Source: Bacteroidales bacterium
Lineage (GTDB): Bacteria > Bacteroidota > Bacteroidia > Bacteroidales > WCHB1-69
Reading direction: 5' to 3'
Assembly: GCA_024400815.1 (NCBI GenBank)
Contig: JAKSMD010000004.1
Span: forward strand, 1-63,430
Length of the DNA: 63,430 nucleotides
The notes under the pieces were generated by a model that was not told the origin of the DNA, did not search any database, and worked only from the letters and a program-made list of their open reading frames with translations. The translations under genes were made by a program, and so were the position numbers. The stretch's first letter is position 1. Each line of letters opens with the position of its first letter. Positions 62,957 through 63,430 of the stretch are shown piece after piece.

Positions 62957-63074
62957 TGGTCGTTATCTCATATTTTTTAATAGATAACGACCAACAATAG
63001 TATTATTCCTTATCGTTATCTATGTTTTTATAGCAGATAACGACGAGTAATAATACTATCTTCTATCGTTATCT
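62957..63074. repeat. Helically phased inverted-repeat array (five TCGTTATCT half-sites)
   Basis: The 9-mer TCGTTATCT occurs five times in alternating orientation: 62960 (+), 62982 (-), 63013 (+), 63035 (-), 63066 (+). Spacings alternate exactly 22 and 31 bases, giving a 53-bp unit repeated 2.2 times. The first dyad extends to 12 bp (62957-62968 with 62982-62993). Around the second dyad the flanks ATAGTATTATT (62997) and AATAATACTAT (63049) also pair, so bases 62982-63074 form one 93-base palindrome. It lies between divergent genes, 130 bases upstream of a -7 element. A multi-dimer operator, recombination site or replication iteron are all possible. Confidence 0.85.
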
Positions 63075-63203
63075 AACAAGTTTGGACAAACACATTGGAT
63101 AATCCGTCTCGAAAAGCTTGGGCACGCTTTTAGACAGAAGAAATTATAATGATTTATCCCTGGAGGTTACTATGGACGATCTTTATCAATAATCAAATTT
63201 TTG

Positions 63204-63211
63204 TATTTTCG
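63204..63211 (+). promoter_or_regulatory. -7 promoter element of the last gene
   Basis: TATTTTCG followed by CGCC, one base from consensus, 95 bases before the ATG at 63307. Confidence 0.5.
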
Positions 63212-63306
63212 CGCCTCATTTTTTTAAGAATACGATCCCAAAGCGGATTTTTCCGTATGCTTAAAAAACCTTTTATTTCTTTGATACTTAATAACAAATA
63301 AAATAA

Positions 63307-63430
63307 ATGAAGAAAACACTGCTTTCACTGGTATGGACTTTGTCCTGTCTTATCGCTACAGCCCAACTGGCAGCACCAACGCTTTACTCTCCAGCTGACA
63401 ACCTGACTGGCGCTTGGACCCGTCAAGATT
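63307..63430 (+). CDS. Secreted protein, N-terminal fragment cut by the window edge
   Basis: Forty-one codons are visible, beginning MKKTLLSLVWTLSCLIATAQ, a clear Sec signal peptide, then a mature start LAAPTLYSPADNLTGAW. The P-x-L-x-S-P pattern is typical of the first strand of fibronectin III or similar modules in T9SS surface proteins, but too little is visible to assign a family. Confidence 0.7.
   Translation, partial: MKKTLLSLVWTLSCLIATAQLAAPTLYSPADNLTGAWTRQD

Noticed and set aside
62957-62993. Invertible promoter flanked by inverted repeats
   Set aside because: Only 13 bases lie between the arms and they hold no promoter word; no recombinase gene is nearby.
62957-63074. CRISPR array
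   Set aside because: Units are only 2.2 copies, alternate in orientation, and the spacers are related by complementarity, unlike CRISPR; no cas gene is near.
63172-63192. Six-codon leader peptide (MDDLYQ) preceded by GGAGG
   Set aside because: It ends before the promoter word at 63204, so it would not be on the downstream gene's transcript; probably chance.
1-63430. tRNA, rRNA or insertion-sequence genes
   Set aside because: No T-loop words in clover-leaf context, no rRNA segments and no transposase reading frames were seen in any spacer.

Overview
The window looks like chromosome from an anaerobic member of the Bacteroidales, probably from a gut-like habitat. The evidence is agreement between several signs. 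At least a dozen genes carry the Bacteroidetes -7 promoter word TANNTTTG. Several secreted proteins end in type IX secretion (T9SS) C-terminal domains. Lipoproteins are frequent, and families largely confined to Bacteroidetes occur (GldB, DUF4491, DUF4476, DUF6794-like, the ~500-residue glutamine synthetase). A PerR-like regulator sits beside rubrerythrin, as expected of an oxygen-sensitive cell. I found no rRNA, tRNA, CRISPR array, transposase or phage gene. The genus cannot be fixed from the sequence.

Layout. 1-660: no convincing gene; AT-rich, then a GC-rich hairpin-bearing stretch and a heptamer repeat. 0.7-1.9 kb: PerR-like regulator and rubrerythrin. 2-6.3 kb: lipoprotein, GNAT, CatA-like acetyltransferase coupled to DUF4491, and an S37-type peptidase. 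6.3-16.2 kb: mixed metabolic and envelope genes (M50-like DUF3267, aldehyde dehydrogenase, aspartic-protease-like protein, GH114-like lipoprotein, DUF4153 membrane protein broken by a stop, DUF985 cupin, small lipoproteins, CDP-alcohol phosphatidyltransferase, TSCPD protein). 16.2-19.4 kb: divergent sialidase and two-domain SGNH esterase. 19.6-28.5 kb (all minus): M16 peptidase, ABC exporter, two ECF sigma modules and a DUF4476 protein. 28.7-33.9 kb: YggS, DNA polymerase I, SSB, GldB. 34.1-43.6 kb: one giant T9SS surface protein of 3182 residues. 43.8-53.5 kb: glutamine synthetase, then a tightly packed run of polyprenyl synthase, PBP2, RodA, a periplasmic-binding-fold protein and PriA (interrupted by two in-frame stops). 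53.6-61.2 kb: HdrD-like Fe-S protein, small T9SS protein, MiaB, MutS2, secreted endonuclease I, QueD. 61.3-63.4 kb: DUF6794-like protein, an unusual phased inverted-repeat array, and the start of another secreted protein cut by the window edge.

How the genes work together. The sialidase and the esterase form a small host-glycan unit: O-deacetylation plus release of sialic acid. The polyprenyl synthase, PBP2 and RodA form a cell-elongation operon into which priA is translationally coupled. Replication and repair functions (polA, ssb, priA, mutS2) are scattered along the second half. The most unusual signals are: (1) the helically phased dyad array at 62957-63074; (2) two nonsense codons ten codons apart in priA, and one in the DUF4153 gene, each with the reading frame continuing beyond; (3) heptameric tandem repeats of different sequence in several spacers and once inside polA; (4) the giant adhesin-like protein with a thrice-repeated domain I do not recognise.
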